A stretch of DNA of 64,000 nucleotides. Source: Cyanobium sp. FGCU52 (GTDB taxonomy: Bacteria; Cyanobacteriota; Cyanobacteriia; PCC-6307; Cyanobiaceae). The stretch's first letter is position 1. Each line of letters opens with the position of its first letter. The translations under genes and the position numbers were made by a program. Below are positions 53,787 through 64,000 of the stretch, piece by piece. The notes below the pieces were generated by a model. The model made no database searches and was not told the origin of the DNA. It saw only the letters and a list, made by a program, of their open reading frames with translations. The stretch is taken from positions 1 to 64,000 of the forward strand of contig JANWUS010000018.1 of assembly GCA_024958715.1 (NCBI GenBank). The letters run 5' to 3'.

Positions 53787-54878
53787 CTAAACGTTGAACA
53801 GGAACTCCATCACATCCCCCTCGGCCACCACGTACTCCTTGCCCTCGCTGCGCAGCCAGCCCTTGTTGCGCGCCTCGGCCAGGGAGCCGGCCTCCAGCAG
53901 CTGCTGCCAGCCGATCGTCTGCGCCCGGATGAAGCCGCGCTCGAAATCGGTGTGGATCACGCCGGCGGCCTGGGGGGCGGTCATGCCTGCGTGGATCGTC
54001 CAGGCCCGGGTCTCCTTCTCGCCGGTGGTGAAGTAGGTGCGCAGCCCGAGCAGGGCATAGGTGGCGCGGATCAGGCTCTGCAGCCCGCCCTCCTCCACGC
54101 CGAGGTCGGCCAGGAACTCGCCACGCTCGTCCTCCGGCAGCTCGATCAGCTCCGCTTCCACCTGGGCCGAGATCTTCACCGCGGCGGCTCCCTCCCTGGC
54201 CGCCAGCTCCACCACCTTGGTCACGTACTCGTTGCCGCCGGCCAGGTCGTCCTCGCTCACGTTGGTGGCGTAGATGATCGGCTTGGCGGTGAGCAGCCCC
54301 AGGGGCCTGATCATGGCCGCCTCCTCCGCTCCGAGATCCACCGAGCGGGCGGCGCCGCCCTGCTCCAGCACCGCCTGGATCCGCTCGAGCGCCGCATCCT
54401 CCAGCTGGGCCTCCTTGCTGGTGCGCACCTGCTTCTTGAGCCGCTCACGCCGCTTCTCCACCTGGGCCAGATCCGCCAGCCCCAGCTCGAGGTTGATCAC
54501 CTCGGCATCGCGCACCGGATCCACCGAGCCCGACACGTGGATCACGTCGTCGTCCTCGAAGCAGCGCACCACGTGCACGATGGCGTCGACCTCGCGGATG
54601 TTGGCCAGGAACTTGTTGCCCAGCCCCTCCCCCTGGCTGGCGCCCTTCACCAGCCCGGCGATGTCCACGAACTCCACCCGGGTGGGGATGATCTCCCTGC
54701 TGCCGCTCAGATCCGAGAGCTGCTGCAGCCGGGGGTCGGGCACGGCCACCACCCCGGTGTTGGGCTCGATCGTGCAGAAGGGGAAATTGGCGGCCTGGGC
54801 CTGGGCGTTGGCCACCAGGGCGTTGAAGAGGGTGGATTTGCCCACGTTGGGCAGACCCACGATTCCGGCTTTGAGCAT
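53787..54878 (-). CDS. ychF: Redox-regulated ATPase YchF (Obg-like GTPase)
   Basis: [70 protein letters not shown]. Confidence 0.97.
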   Translation of the reverse strand: MLKAGIVGLPNVGKSTLFNALVANAQAQAANFPFCTIEPNTGVVAVPDPRLQQLSDLSGSREIIPTRVEFVDIAGLVKGASQGEGLGNKFLANIREVDAIVHVVRCFEDDDVIHVSGSVDPVRDAEVINLELGLADLAQVEKRRERLKKQVRTSKEAQLEDAALERIQAVLEQGGAARSVDLGAEEAAMIRPLGLLTAKPIIYATNVSEDDLAGGNEYVTKVVELAAREGAAAVKISAQVEAELIELPEDERGEFLADLGVEEGGLQSLIRATYALLGLRTYFTTGEKETRAWTIHAGMTAPQAAGVIHTDFERGFIRAQTIGWQQLLEAGSLAEARNKGWLRSEGKEYVVAEGDVMEFLFNV

Positions 54879-54971
54879 CGGGGGAATCTAGGCGCCGCCC
54901 CGCCAGGGCCCGTCCTGCCGCGGGGATCCGCACCACGGCAGGAGCCGCGACCCGCAAGACTGTGATGAATC

Positions 54972-56183
54972 GTGTTCAGGCCGATGCACGCCCCCACCCC
55001 CCTGCGTCCGGCCTCCCCGCCGCCGAAGGTGGTGCCACCTCCTCCCACGCACGCGCCTACCCCACTCGTCCGCCGCCGCCGCCCCCTGCCGGGCGGCCCC
55101 CTGGGCGTGGGGCTGGCGCTGGGGCTGGCGGTCCTGGCGGGCACGGGCGTCTGGTACCAGCAGCGCCGCACCGCCCAGCGCGACGTCACCCCCTTCACGG
55201 CGGTGGCCCGCAGCGGCAGCCTGCCGGGCATCGTCACCGCCACCGGCGAACTGGATGCGGTGAAGCGGGTGAACGTGAGCCCGCGCCGCCAGGGGCTGCT
55301 CCAGAAGCTGTACGTGGATGAGGGCGACACCGTGCGCGCCGGCCAACCCCTGGCCCTGATGGACGCCGGTGATCTGATGGACCGCCAGCAGGAGCTGATG
55401 GCCAACCTGCGCTCGGCGCAGGCGGAACTGGCCCGCAGCGCCAGTGAACTGGCCCGCAACGAGCCGCTCTACCGCCAGGGCGCCATCAGCCTCGACGAAC
55501 TCAACCGCTACCGCACCGACTACCAGGTGAAGCGGATGGGGGTGGCCGCCGCCCGCCAGCGGGTGGAGCAGCGCGCGGTGGAAGGCGAGGAACTGATCGT
55601 GCGGGCCCCCTTCGACGGGGTGATCAGCCAGCGCTACGCCGATCCCGGTTCGTTCGTGACCCCCACCACCACCGCCTCGGCCACCGCCGGCGCCACCAGC
55701 TCCTCGATCGTGGAGCTGGCCCAGGGACTGGAGGTGCTGGCCAAGGTGCCCGAAAGCGATCTCGGCCGCCTGCGGGTGGGCCTGCCGGCCTCGGTGCGCT
55801 TCGACGCCTTCCCCGACCGCCGCTTCGCCGCCCGCATCCGCCAGATCGCGCCGCGGGCGGTGAAGACGAACAACGTCACCTCGTTCGAGGTGAAGCTGGC
55901 CCTGCTCGATCCCAGTCCCGATCTGCGCATCGGCATGAACGCCGACGTCGACTTCCAGACCGGTCGCCTGCAGGCCGACACCCTGGTGCCCACGGTGGCC
56001 GTGGTCACCGAGAAGGGTCGACCGGGGGTGCTGCTGGTGGGCAAGGACCGTCAGCCCACCTTCCAGCCGGTGGAACTGGGGCTGAGCAGCGGCCGCGACA
56101 CTCAGATCCTCAGTGGCGTGAAGGCCGGCACCCCGGTGTTCATCGACCTGCCGCCATGGGCGAAGAAGCGGGAGCGGAGCTGA
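54972..56183 (+). CDS. RND-type periplasmic adaptor / HlyD-family membrane fusion protein
   Basis: N-term TM; VTATGELDAVKRVNVSPRRQGLLQKLYVDEGDTVRAGQPLALMD; VRAPFDGVISQRYADPGSFV. Confidence 0.88.
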   Translation: MFRPMHAPTPLRPASPPPKVVPPPPTHAPTPLVRRRRPLPGGPLGVGLALGLAVLAGTGVWYQQRRTAQRDVTPFTAVARSGSLPGIVTATGELDAVKRVNVSPRRQGLLQKLYVDEGDTVRAGQPLALMDAGDLMDRQQELMANLRSAQAELARSASELARNEPLYRQGAISLDELNRYRTDYQVKRMGVAAARQRVEQRAVEGEELIVRAPFDGVISQRYADPGSFVTPTTTASATAGATSSSIVELAQGLEVLAKVPESDLGRLRVGLPASVRFDAFPDRRFAARIRQIAPRAVKTNNVTSFEVKLALLDPSPDLRIGMNADVDFQTGRLQADTLVPTVAVVTEKGRPGVLLVGKDRQPTFQPVELGLSSGRDTQILSGVKAGTPVFIDLPPWAKKRERS

Positions 56184-57315
56184 GGGCGCGCTCCCCCAGG
56201 AAGCGGCGGGCGGCCGCCAGGATCCGCCCACTGGCGTAGCCGTCGCCGAAGGGGTTGTGGGCGCGGGCCATGGCGTCGTAGGCGGCCGGTTTCTCCAGCA
56301 GCTCCGACGCCTCGGCCACGATCGTCTCGCTGTCGGTGCCGATCAGCCGGGCCGTGCCGGCCTCCACCGCCTCCGGCCGCTCGGTGGTGCGGCGCAGCAC
56401 CAGCACCGGCTTGCCCAGGGCCGGTGCCTCCTCCTGCAGCCCGCCGGAATCGGTGAGCAGCAGGGTGGCGCCGCGCATGGCCGCCACCAGGGCGTCGTAG
56501 TCGAGGGGCTCGGTGAGGAAGGCGCGCGGATGGTTGCCCAGCAGGGCCTGCAGCGGTTCCCGCACGGTGGGGTTGCGGTGCAGCGGCAGCAGCAGGGCCG
56601 TGTCCGGAAAGCGCTCCAGCAGCTCGAGGAAGCCGCGGCCGATGTCGTGGAGCCGCGGTCCCCAGTTCTCGCGGCGATGCACCGTGGCCAGCAGCACCCG
56701 CTGCGTCTCCCAGTTGAGGCCGGGCAATTCGAGCGGGGGAGCCGTCTCGGCCATCTGCAGCAGGGCGTCGATCACCGTGTTGCCGGTGGTGAGGATCTCG
56801 CCCACCACCCCGGAGGCGCGCAGGTTGGCCGCGGAGCGTTCGGTGGGGGCGAAGTGCAGCAGCGCCAGCTGGGAGATCAGGCGGCGGTTGGCCTCCTCCG
56901 GGAAGGGATCGAACAGGGTGTCGGTGCGCAGGCCCGCCTCCACGTGCCCCACCGGAATCTGCTCGTAGAACGCCGCCAGGGCGCTGGCGAAGGCGGTGGT
57001 GGTGTCGCCCTGCACCAGCACCAGATCGGGCGGGTGGGCGGCGAACTCCTCCCGCAGCCCCTGCAGGGCGCCGCAGGTGACGTGGGTGAGGGTCTGGTTC
57101 GGGGCCATCAGCGCCAGGTCGTGGTCGGCCGCCAGGCCGAACAGCGTCATCACCTGGGTGACCATCTCGCGGTGCTGCCCCGTGAGCACCACGCGGGTGC
57201 GCAGGTCGTCGGCCTCGCGGAAGGCCCGGATCACCGGAGCCAGCTTGATCGCCTCGGGGCGGGTGCCCAGAACGATGGTGACGAGGGCAGGCTGGGCGCC
57301 GGGAGAGTCGGACAA
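56140..57315 (-). CDS. wecB: UDP-N-acetylglucosamine 2-epimerase (non-hydrolysing)
   Basis: TIVLGTRPEAIKLAPVI; VLTGQHREMV; VQGDTTTAFASALAAFYEQIPVGHVEAGLRT; LTDSGGLQEEAPALGKPVLVLR. Confidence 0.95.
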   Translation of the reverse strand: MSDSPGAQPALVTIVLGTRPEAIKLAPVIRAFREADDLRTRVVLTGQHREMVTQVMTLFGLAADHDLALMAPNQTLTHVTCGALQGLREEFAAHPPDLVLVQGDTTTAFASALAAFYEQIPVGHVEAGLRTDTLFDPFPEEANRRLISQLALLHFAPTERSAANLRASGVVGEILTTGNTVIDALLQMAETAPPLELPGLNWETQRVLLATVHRRENWGPRLHDIGRGFLELLERFPDTALLLPLHRNPTVREPLQALLGNHPRAFLTEPLDYDALVAAMRGATLLLTDSGGLQEEAPALGKPVLVLRRTTERPEAVEAGTARLIGTDSETIVAEASELLEKPAAYDAMARAHNPFGDGYASGRILAAARRFLGERALSSAPASSPMAAGR

Positions 57316-57425
57316 GGCCGGGGGGCGGACGACTCGATCCTAGGGAGCCCGCGGCTGGGGACTGACAAGGGAGGCCGGCCACGCCAAGCTCAGGACAGAT
57401 CCCCGCAGGGCGACCCAGCCTCGCC

Positions 57426-58604
57426 ATGACCGAAGCCCCTTTCGCCACCGGCAGCATGCCGGCTCCGCCGCCGCCCCCTGGGCTTTATGTGGACCAACGG
57501 CCGGCCAGCGCCATGCCCCGGGGGGCAGGGGACCTCGGGCCGCTGCCGGCCACCCTGGAGGCGATCGTTCAGATCGCCCACACCAACAACTATTCCGACG
57601 TGCATATCGGCGTGGGCGAGGAGCCGCGCTACCGCCACCGCGGCGACATGATCCACACGGGCTGGGCGATCACCGACACCACGCTGTTCCGCGACTGGCT
57701 GCGGGAGATGCTCAGCCCCGCCCAGATCGATGCCTTCCTGCGGGACAAGGAGTTCGACGGCTCCTACGCCTTCCCCTTCGTGCGGGTGCGCATCAACCTG
57801 CTCGACACCCTGCGCGGTCCGGGCATGGTGCTGCGCCTGATTCCCCAGACCATCCCCACGATCGAAGAGCTGCATCTGCCGGAGGTGCTCAAAAGCCTGG
57901 CGGAGCGCCCCAAGGGAATGCTGCTGGTGACCGGGCCCACCGGGTCGGGCAAGAGCACCACCCTGGCCGCGATCATCGACCACATCAATCGCACGATGAA
58001 GCGCCACATCCTCACCATCGAGGATCCGATCGAATTCGTGCATCAAAGCCGCGATTCCCTGATCCGCCAGCGGGAGGTGGGCGCCCACACCAAGCTGTTC
58101 AAGGCAGCGCTGCGCGCAGCCCTGCGGGAGGATCCCGATGTGATCCTGATCGGCGAGATCCGCGACCAGGAAACGCTCGCCACCGCGATCGAGGCTTCCC
58201 AGACCGGCCACCTGGTGTTCGGCACCCTGCACACCAACTCGGCCGTGCGCACGGTGGAGCGGGTGCTCGGCATGTACCCCCCCCAGGAGCAGGAGAGCAT
58301 CCGCCGGGCCGTGTCCGAATCGCTGCTGGCGGTGATCGCCCAGGGGCTGATCAGGACCACCGACGGCAAGCGGGCGGGCTACTTCGATCTGCTGATCAAC
58401 ACCGACGCCTGCCGCGACTACATCATGCGCGGTGAACTGGATGAGATCGAGGACATCATGGGCCGCAGCGCCTTTGATGGCATGCTCACCGCCAACCAGT
58501 CGCTGGCCGACCTGGTGCAGAAAGGGCGCGTGCAGCCCGAGGACGCGATCGCCCTGAGCCTCAGGCCGGCCGAACTGTCTCAGGTGCTGCGGGGCCGCAC
58601 CTGA
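57426..58604 (+). CDS. pilT: Type IV pilus retraction ATPase PilT family
   Basis: LLVTGPTGSGKSTTLAAIIDHIN; ALREDPDVILIGEIRDQETLATAIEASQTGHLVFGTLHTNSA. Confidence 0.95.
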   Translation: MTEAPFATGSMPAPPPPPGLYVDQRPASAMPRGAGDLGPLPATLEAIVQIAHTNNYSDVHIGVGEEPRYRHRGDMIHTGWAITDTTLFRDWLREMLSPAQIDAFLRDKEFDGSYAFPFVRVRINLLDTLRGPGMVLRLIPQTIPTIEELHLPEVLKSLAERPKGMLLVTGPTGSGKSTTLAAIIDHINRTMKRHILTIEDPIEFVHQSRDSLIRQREVGAHTKLFKAALRAALREDPDVILIGEIRDQETLATAIEASQTGHLVFGTLHTNSAVRTVERVLGMYPPQEQESIRRAVSESLLAVIAQGLIRTTDGKRAGYFDLLINTDACRDYIMRGELDEIEDIMGRSAFDGMLTANQSLADLVQKGRVQPEDAIALSLRPAELSQVLRGRT

Positions 58605-58625
58605 GACAGGCTCCAGGACCTTGGC

Positions 58626-58856
58626 TCAGCCCTGGCTGCCGGCGACGATCCGAACCAGCAGCAGCACCGTGAGACCCACCGAGAGGCCGAGCATGGCCAG
58701 CCGGCCATTCCAGATCTCGGCCTGGGGAGTGAAGCCGCGGCGCCAGGCGTTCAGTTCCTGCTGGGACACCGGTTCGGGGCCGGGAGCCGGCTCACCCTGC
58801 GCCTGCAGGGAGGGATGACCGGACTCGATAGCGGAGAGGGGCTGGGCCGGGGCCAT
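58626..58856 (-). CDS. High-light-inducible protein (Hli, chlorophyll-binding-like)
   Basis: AEIWNGRLAMLGLSVGLTVLL (ExxNGRxAMLG) motif. Confidence 0.9.
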   Translation of the reverse strand: MAPAQPLSAIESGHPSLQAQGEPAPGPEPVSQQELNAWRRGFTPQAEIWNGRLAMLGLSVGLTVLLLVRIVAGSQG

Positions 58857-58892
58857 GGGCCTTGCCGATGACGATCCCTCACTTTAGGAGGA

Positions 58893-59948
58893 TTAAAAGC
58901 ACGGCTGTGTTTCGTAAAGCCTCGCCGCCTCCTCGAGCGGCAGTCGGGCCGCCACACCCAGCTCCAGGGGGCTGCGGCAGCCCTGCGCCAGCCGGGCCGC
59001 CGCAGCCACGCCGATCATCGCGGCGTTATCCGTGCAGTAGGCCAGCGGCGCCACCCGCCACTGGAGTCCCTGGGCCGCTGCCGCCTCGGCCAGCCGCTGC
59101 CGCAGGCGGCGATTGGCTGCCACACCGCCCACCAGCACCAGGGTGTCCAGCCCCTCGTCGCGGGCGCAGCGGCAGCTGCGTTCCACCAGCACATCGGCCA
59201 CCACCTGCTCGAAGCTCGCGGCCAGGTCGGCCAGGGGAAGGGGCTCGCCGCCGGCGCGCAGCTCCTCCACCCTCCGCAGCACCGCGGTCTTGAGGCCACT
59301 GAAGCTGAAGTCGTACGGCAGAAAGCCGCCCCCGGGCTTCGACACCCGTCCCTTGGGCAGGGCGAAGCGGTGGGGATCGCCGCCTTCCGCAGCCCCCTGG
59401 ATCGCCGGCCCCCCCGGATACCCCAGCCCCAGCAGGCGGGCCACCTTGTCGAAGCATTCGCCGGCGGCATCGTCGTGGCTGCAGCCGAGGCGGCGATAGA
59501 CCCCCGGCGCCTCCACCCGCACCAATTCGGTGTGGCCGCCGCTCACCAGCAGCACCAGATAGGGCCCCGGCGGCATCGCCTCACCGAGCAGCACCGAGCA
59601 GAGGTGTCCCTCCAGGTGGTGCACCCCCAGGAAGGGAAGGCCGTGCAGGCGGGCCAGGGTGCGGGCGGTGACGGAGCCGGCGAGCAGGGCGCCGACCAGC
59701 CCCGGGGCGACGGTGGCAGCGACGGCGTCGAGATCCCGGATCGCCAGGCCACTCTCAAGGCACACCCGCTCGATCAGGGGAGGCAGGGCCTCAAGGTGGC
59801 GCCGGGAGGCGATCTCAGGCACCACGCCCCCCCAGCGCGCATGCTCCTCGATCTGGGAGGCGACGGCCGAGGCGAGCACCTCCCGATCCCTCACGATCGC
59901 GGCCGCCGACTCGTCACAACTTGTTTCGAGGGCCAGAACCGTGGGCAT
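58893..59948 (-). CDS. tsaD: tRNA N6-adenosine threonylcarbamoyltransferase TsaD
   Basis: [46 protein letters not shown]. Confidence 0.97.
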   Translation of the reverse strand: MPTVLALETSCDESAAAIVRDREVLASAVASQIEEHARWGGVVPEIASRRHLEALPPLIERVCLESGLAIRDLDAVAATVAPGLVGALLAGSVTARTLARLHGLPFLGVHHLEGHLCSVLLGEAMPPGPYLVLLVSGGHTELVRVEAPGVYRRLGCSHDDAAGECFDKVARLLGLGYPGGPAIQGAAEGGDPHRFALPKGRVSKPGGGFLPYDFSFSGLKTAVLRRVEELRAGGEPLPLADLAASFEQVVADVLVERSCRCARDEGLDTLVLVGGVAANRRLRQRLAEAAAAQGLQWRVAPLAYCTDNAAMIGVAAAARLAQGCRSPLELGVAARLPLEEAARLYETQPCF

Positions 59949-60021
59949 GGGCCTGGAACGACTCCCCTACTGTCCGCGAGTGACATCCTGCCCCGCGGCA
60001 GGTCCTTCCGCGCCCCTCCTC

Positions 60022-60516
60022 ATGCGCCGATTCTTCTCCGGCCGTCTGCTGGCTGTCCTCCTCTCCGCCTTCCTGCTGATCGGCTTCGCGCCGGTGGCCA
60101 ACGCCGACATCGGCGGCCTCACCCCCTGCGGCGAGAACGCCCGCTTCCAGCAGCGGGCAGCCGCCGCCACCACCGCCCAGGCCAAGGCCCGCTTCGAGCG
60201 CTACAGCCAGGCCCTCTGCGGCGCCGACGGCCTGCCCCACCTGATCGTGGATGGCCGCTTCAGCCACGCCGGCGACTTCACCATCCCCGGCATCGCCTTC
60301 CTGTACATCGCCGGCTGCATCGGCTGGGCCGGTCGCGCCTACCTGCAGGCCGTGCGCTCCCGCAAGGACGCCACCATGCACGAGATCCAGATCGACGTGC
60401 CCCTGGCCCTCAAGAGCACCATCGCCGCCGCCACCTGGCCCCTGGCCGCCTTCGGCGAGCTGACCAGCGGCAAGCTGACCGAAGCCGACAGCAAGGTCAC
60501 CGTCTCCCCCCGCTGA
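60022..60516 (+). CDS. psaF: Photosystem I reaction centre subunit III
   Basis: Signal peptide then [62 protein letters not shown]. Confidence 0.97.
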   Translation: MRRFFSGRLLAVLLSAFLLIGFAPVANADIGGLTPCGENARFQQRAAAATTAQAKARFERYSQALCGADGLPHLIVDGRFSHAGDFTIPGIAFLYIAGCIGWAGRAYLQAVRSRKDATMHEIQIDVPLALKSTIAAATWPLAAFGELTSGKLTEADSKVTVSPR

Positions 60517-60561
60517 TCGCCCTGCGCGTTCGCTTCCCTTCCGCTCTCCGGTACTGCCGCC

Positions 60562-60678
60562 ATGAAGAAGTTCCTCACCACCGCCCCCGTGTTCGCGGCG
60601 ATCTGGTTCACCCTCACCGCCGGGATCATGATCGAGTTCAACCGGTTCTATCCCGATCTGCTTTTCCACCCCCTCTGA
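60562..60678 (+). CDS. psaJ: Photosystem I reaction centre subunit IX
   Basis: Read by hand: [38 protein letters not shown]; not in ORF track. Confidence 0.95.
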   Translation: MKKFLTTAPVFAAIWFTLTAGIMIEFNRFYPDLLFHPL

Positions 60679-60716
60679 ATCGGATCGGCATCGCGCCGGC
60701 CCCTCAGAACCCACCC

Positions 60717-60741
60717 AAGGCGGCCCATGGCCGCCTTTTTC
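60717..60741 (+). terminator. Rho-independent terminator of psaFJ
   Basis: AAGGCGGCC-CAT-GGCCGCCTTTTTC. Confidence 0.88.
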
Positions 60742-60769
60742 ATGGCCGGGCGGCCACAGCCCCGGGCCC

Positions 60770-61336
60770 TCAGGCCAGGCCCATCTGCCGCTCGAGTTCG
60801 CCGAGTGCCGTCTCCAGATCGCCGTTCACCACCACCGCATCGAACTCCTCGGCGGCCGCCAGCTCCACCCGGGCCCGCGCCAGCCGGCGGCTGATCGCCT
60901 CCTCGCTGTCGGTGCCGCGGCCGCGGATGCGCCGCTCCAGTTCCTCGAATCCCGGCGGGGCCAGGAACAGCTGGCGGGCCGAGGGGAAGCTGCGACGCAC
61001 CTGCCGCGCCCCCTCCAGTTCGATCTCCAGCAGCACCGGCCGGCCCTCCGCCAGATGGGCCTCCACCGGCGGCCGGGGAGTGCCGTAGAGATGGCCGGCG
61101 AACTCGGCCCACTCCAGGAATCCCCCCTCGGCCACCTGCCGCTCAAAGGCCGGCCGCTGGAGGAAGAAGTAGTGCTCCCCGTCCACCTCGCCCGCGCGCG
61201 GCTGGCGGGTGGTGGCCGACACCGACAGCCAGATCTGCGGATGCCGCTGGCGCAGCAGCGCCACCAGGGTTCCCTTGCCCACGCCGCTGGGCCCGGTGAT
61301 CACGGTGAGACGGCCCGGGGTCACGGAGGCGGTCAC
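60770..61336 (-). CDS. gmk: Guanylate kinase
   Basis: [41 protein letters not shown]. Confidence 0.96.
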   Translation of the reverse strand: MTASVTPGRLTVITGPSGVGKGTLVALLRQRHPQIWLSVSATTRQPRAGEVDGEHYFFLQRPAFERQVAEGGFLEWAEFAGHLYGTPRPPVEAHLAEGRPVLLEIELEGARQVRRSFPSARQLFLAPPGFEELERRIRGRGTDSEEAISRRLARARVELAAAEEFDAVVVNGDLETALGELERQMGLA

Positions 61337-61371
61337 GGGAAGGGAAGCGACTGGGCAGCAGAGTAGGGGCC

Positions 61372-63183
61372 ATGCCCGATCGCCCCGAACGAGCCCCCGC
61401 CGCCACCGGCCGGCCGCTGCCGGCGATGGACCTCACCAGCCTGCGGGCGGTGCTGGCGGAACTGCGGCCGCAGCTGGTGCCCAGCCGCTTCGAGAAGGCC
61501 CAGCAGGCCGACGGCCAGGGGATCCAGCTGGCCCTGCGCCACCTCGAGGGGGTGCAGTGGCTGGAGCTGAGCTGGCAGGCGGAGGCCCCCCGGCTGCTGG
61601 CGATCCCGCCGCCGCCCCGCCGCGGCGAGGGCAGCACCCTGGCCCAGCAGCTGCAGCACGGCCTGCGGGGCCTGGCGCTGGTGTCCCTCAGCTCGCCGAG
61701 CTGGGAGCGGGTGGTGGAGATGGGCTTCGCCCGGCGGCCGGGGGAGGAGCCCCGCCGCTGGCTGGTGGCCGAACTGATGGGGCGCCACAGCAACCTCTTC
61801 CTGCTCGACCAGGACCGCCGCGTGATCAGCCTGGCCCGCCAGGTGCGCGCCGATCAGTCGCGCCTGCGGCCGATCGCCACCGGCGACACCTACACCCCTC
61901 CGCCACCGGCCGCGGGCGAACCGCCCCGGCGCTCGGAAACCGAGTCCTCCTGGCGCCGCCGGCTGAGCCTGCTGCCCCTGCCTCTGGGGGAAGCGCTGCG
62001 GCGCACCTACCAGGGGATCGGGCCCGCCCTGGCGCGCCAGCTGGTGGAGGGCCCCGGCGCCGTGGAGGCCGGAGCCGACTCCACGGCGGCCGATCTGCTC
62101 AGGCGGCCGGTGGCCAGCCTGGAGGAGCCGCACTGGCAGCAGCTCTGGCAGCACTGGCAGGCCTGGCTCGAGGCCCTGGAGGAGCAGCGCTTCTCTCTGC
62201 GCTGGCAGGGACCCGATCGCTGGTGCTGCTGGGCCGCCGATACACCACAGGCCGATGCACCGCAAGCTGATGCACCGCCGGCGGAAGGCCCGCTGCCGAT
62301 CAACCGCAGCCTGGCGGCCTATTACGGCGCCCGCCTGGGGGAGCGCCGGCTGGAGCAGCGTCGCCAGGCCCTGGCCCAGCGTCTGGCGGCGGCCCTGGCG
62401 CGGGAGGAGCGGGACGCCTCACTGCAGCAGGAGCGGCTGGCGGCCGCCGCCGGCAGCGAGGAGCTGCAGCGCCAGGCCGATGCCCTGCTGGCCCAGGTCG
62501 CACCCGACCGGGACGCCATCACCCGGGCCCAGAAGCTCTACCAGCGGGCCCGCAAGCTGCGGCGCTCGGTGGCGGCGATCACGCCCCTGCTGGAGAACCA
62601 CCGCCAGCGGCAGGCCTGGCTGGAGGCGAGCCTGGGCTACCTGGAGGATGCGGGCAGCGAGGAGCAGCTGCTGGAGCTGGAGCAGGAGCTGGAGGAGTGG
62701 GCCGGGCGGCGCTCCCGGCGAGGACCTGCCGCCAGGGAGGGCAGGCGAAGCGGGCGGGCGACCTCCCGCGAACCCATGGCCGGGCCCCGGCCGCTGGAGC
62801 TGCGCAGCCCCGCCGGCCTGCGCCTGCAGGTGGGCCGCAACCACCGCCAGAACGAGTGGATCAGCCTCAGGCAGGCCCGCCGCGGCGATCTCTGGTTCCA
62901 TGCCCAGGAGATCCCCGGCAGCCACGTGGTGCTCAAGGCCTCGGAGGGGATGGCGGGGGAGGCCGACCTGGCGGCCGCCGCCGACCTGGCGGCCCACTTC
63001 AGCCGGGGCCGGGGCAGCGGGCGGGTGCCGGTGCTGATGGTGCCCACCGAGACGCTGCAGCGGATCCCCGGCGCCGGCCCCGGCACGGTGCGCCACCGCG
63101 GCGGCGAGATCCTCTGGGGGGAACCGGCACGGGCCCTCGCCGTGCTGGAGGCCCCTAACGTCGGCCAGGACGGACGGCCATGA
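61372..63183 (+). CDS. NFACT/RqcH-family (fibronectin-binding A-like) protein
   Basis: N-terminal [35 protein letters not shown], coiled coil, C-terminal [36 protein letters not shown]. Confidence 0.93.
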   Translation: MPDRPERAPAATGRPLPAMDLTSLRAVLAELRPQLVPSRFEKAQQADGQGIQLALRHLEGVQWLELSWQAEAPRLLAIPPPPRRGEGSTLAQQLQHGLRGLALVSLSSPSWERVVEMGFARRPGEEPRRWLVAELMGRHSNLFLLDQDRRVISLARQVRADQSRLRPIATGDTYTPPPPAAGEPPRRSETESSWRRRLSLLPLPLGEALRRTYQGIGPALARQLVEGPGAVEAGADSTAADLLRRPVASLEEPHWQQLWQHWQAWLEALEEQRFSLRWQGPDRWCCWAADTPQADAPQADAPPAEGPLPINRSLAAYYGARLGERRLEQRRQALAQRLAAALAREERDASLQQERLAAAAGSEELQRQADALLAQVAPDRDAITRAQKLYQRARKLRRSVAAITPLLENHRQRQAWLEASLGYLEDAGSEEQLLELEQELEEWAGRRSRRGPAAREGRRSGRATSREPMAGPRPLELRSPAGLRLQVGRNHRQNEWISLRQARRGDLWFHAQEIPGSHVVLKASEGMAGEADLAAAADLAAHFSRGRGSGRVPVLMVPTETLQRIPGAGPGTVRHRGGEILWGEPARALAVLEAPNVGQDGRP

Positions 63184-63938
63184 ACGACATCCCCTCCCAC
63201 CCCGACGACGACTTCCCGGCCGAGGTGGAGATGAGCCTGGTCGACCACCTGGAGGAGCTGCGCCGTCGCCTGCTGCGCAGCCTGCTGGCGGTGGTGGTGG
63301 CGGCGGCGGCCTGCCTCGCCCTGGTGCGGCCGCTGGTGCGCCTGCTCGAGGTGCCGGCCCAGGGCATCCGCTTCCTGCAGCTGGCGCCGGGCGAGTTCCT
63401 GTTCGTGTCGCTCAAGGTGGCCGGCTATGCGGGTCTGACCCTGGCCCTGCCCTGGATCCTGTTCGAGGTGCTGGGCTTCGTGCTCCCTGGCCTCACCCGG
63501 CGGGAACGGCGCCTGGTGGCGCCGGCGGTGGCCGGCTCCACCGTGCTGTTCGCCGCCGGCCTGGCCTTCGCCTGGTGGGCCCTGGTGCCCGCCGCCCTGC
63601 GCTTCCTGGTGAGCTATGGCGCCGATGTGGTCGAGCCGCTCTGGTCGATCGAGCGCTACCTCGATTTCGTGCTGCTGCTGATGGTCACCACCGCCCTGGC
63701 CTTCCAGCTGCCCGTGCTGCAGCTGCTGCTCGGGGCCCTGGGGCTGATCGACTCCCGCCGCATGCTGTCGGCCTGGCGCTGGGTAGTGCTCGCCAGCGCC
63801 CTGGCCGGGGCCGTGCTCACCCCCTCCACCGACCCGGTGACGATGCTGCTCCTGGGAGGTGCGATCACCGCCCTCTACCTGGTGGGGGTGGGGCTGGTGC
63901 GGCTGAGCGAGCAGGTGCGGCGGCCCCTGGAGGCCTGA
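63180..63938 (+). CDS. tatC: Sec-independent protein translocase subunit TatC
   Basis: MSLVDHLEELRRRLLRSLLAV; FLVSYGADVVEPLWSIERYLDFVLLLMVTTALAFQLPVL. Confidence 0.96.
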   Translation: MNDIPSHPDDDFPAEVEMSLVDHLEELRRRLLRSLLAVVVAAAACLALVRPLVRLLEVPAQGIRFLQLAPGEFLFVSLKVAGYAGLTLALPWILFEVLGFVLPGLTRRERRLVAPAVAGSTVLFAAGLAFAWWALVPAALRFLVSYGADVVEPLWSIERYLDFVLLLMVTTALAFQLPVLQLLLGALGLIDSRRMLSAWRWVVLASALAGAVLTPSTDPVTMLLLGGAITALYLVGVGLVRLSEQVRRPLEA

Positions 63939-64000
63939 TCAGAGCAGGAATTCGCTGGCCCTGGCGCCGGGCACGTCCAGCGGCAGGGAGAGGGCCTTGC
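63939..64000 (-). CDS. Partial C-terminus of a minus-strand gene
   Basis: Minus-strand reading ...KALSLPLDVPGARASEFLL*; stop at 63939-63941, tail-to-tail with tatC; continues past window. Confidence 0.5.
   Translation of the reverse strand, partial: KALSLPLDVPGARASEFLL

Noticed and set aside
1-64000. tRNA, rRNA, transposase, integrase, prophage or restriction-modification genes
   Set aside because: Looked for T-loop GTTCGAATC-type motifs and mobile-element protein motifs; none convincing by eye.

Overview
This is a GC-rich, densely coding cyanobacterial chromosome window. Gene content points to a picocyanobacterium of the Synechococcus/Cyanobium type: petG, psaF, psaJ, chlI, crtL, an hli gene, pilT, a CAAD-domain protein and Yfr1. 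Most of the window is core genome: hisIE, xthA, crtL, gyrA, guaB-like, trxA, hisH, rsmD, chlI, ruvC, hom, ychF, wecB, tsaD, gmk, an NFACT gene and tatC. I saw no transposase, prophage, CRISPR array, tRNA or rRNA. The non-routine content is: (1) a metal-homeostasis region at about 1.4-14.7 kb (QueD-like paralog, UPF0718 permease plus TIGR03943-like protein, Zur-like Fur protein, FutA-like, His-rich COG0523 GTPase, HupE, FutB-like, an unannotated 50-aa Cys-rich peptide, and a second Fur protein); (2) a bipartite DNA motif, TTCTCAATAG-N7-TGTTGCGAGG, present identically upstream of the second fur gene and upstream of the Cys-rich peptide; (3) the Yfr1 sRNA between guaB and trxA, with its ACTCCTCACAC core; (4) two related secreted proteins with cyanobacterial PEP-CTERM-type tails in two AT-richer islands, one beside an HpsJ-like gene inside an otherwise core gene run; (5) several hairpins and small genes missing from the ORF track (psaJ, the Cys-rich peptide, a 45-aa membrane peptide, and a partial gene at the left edge). 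All functional calls come from reading sequence and recalled family motifs. No searches were run.
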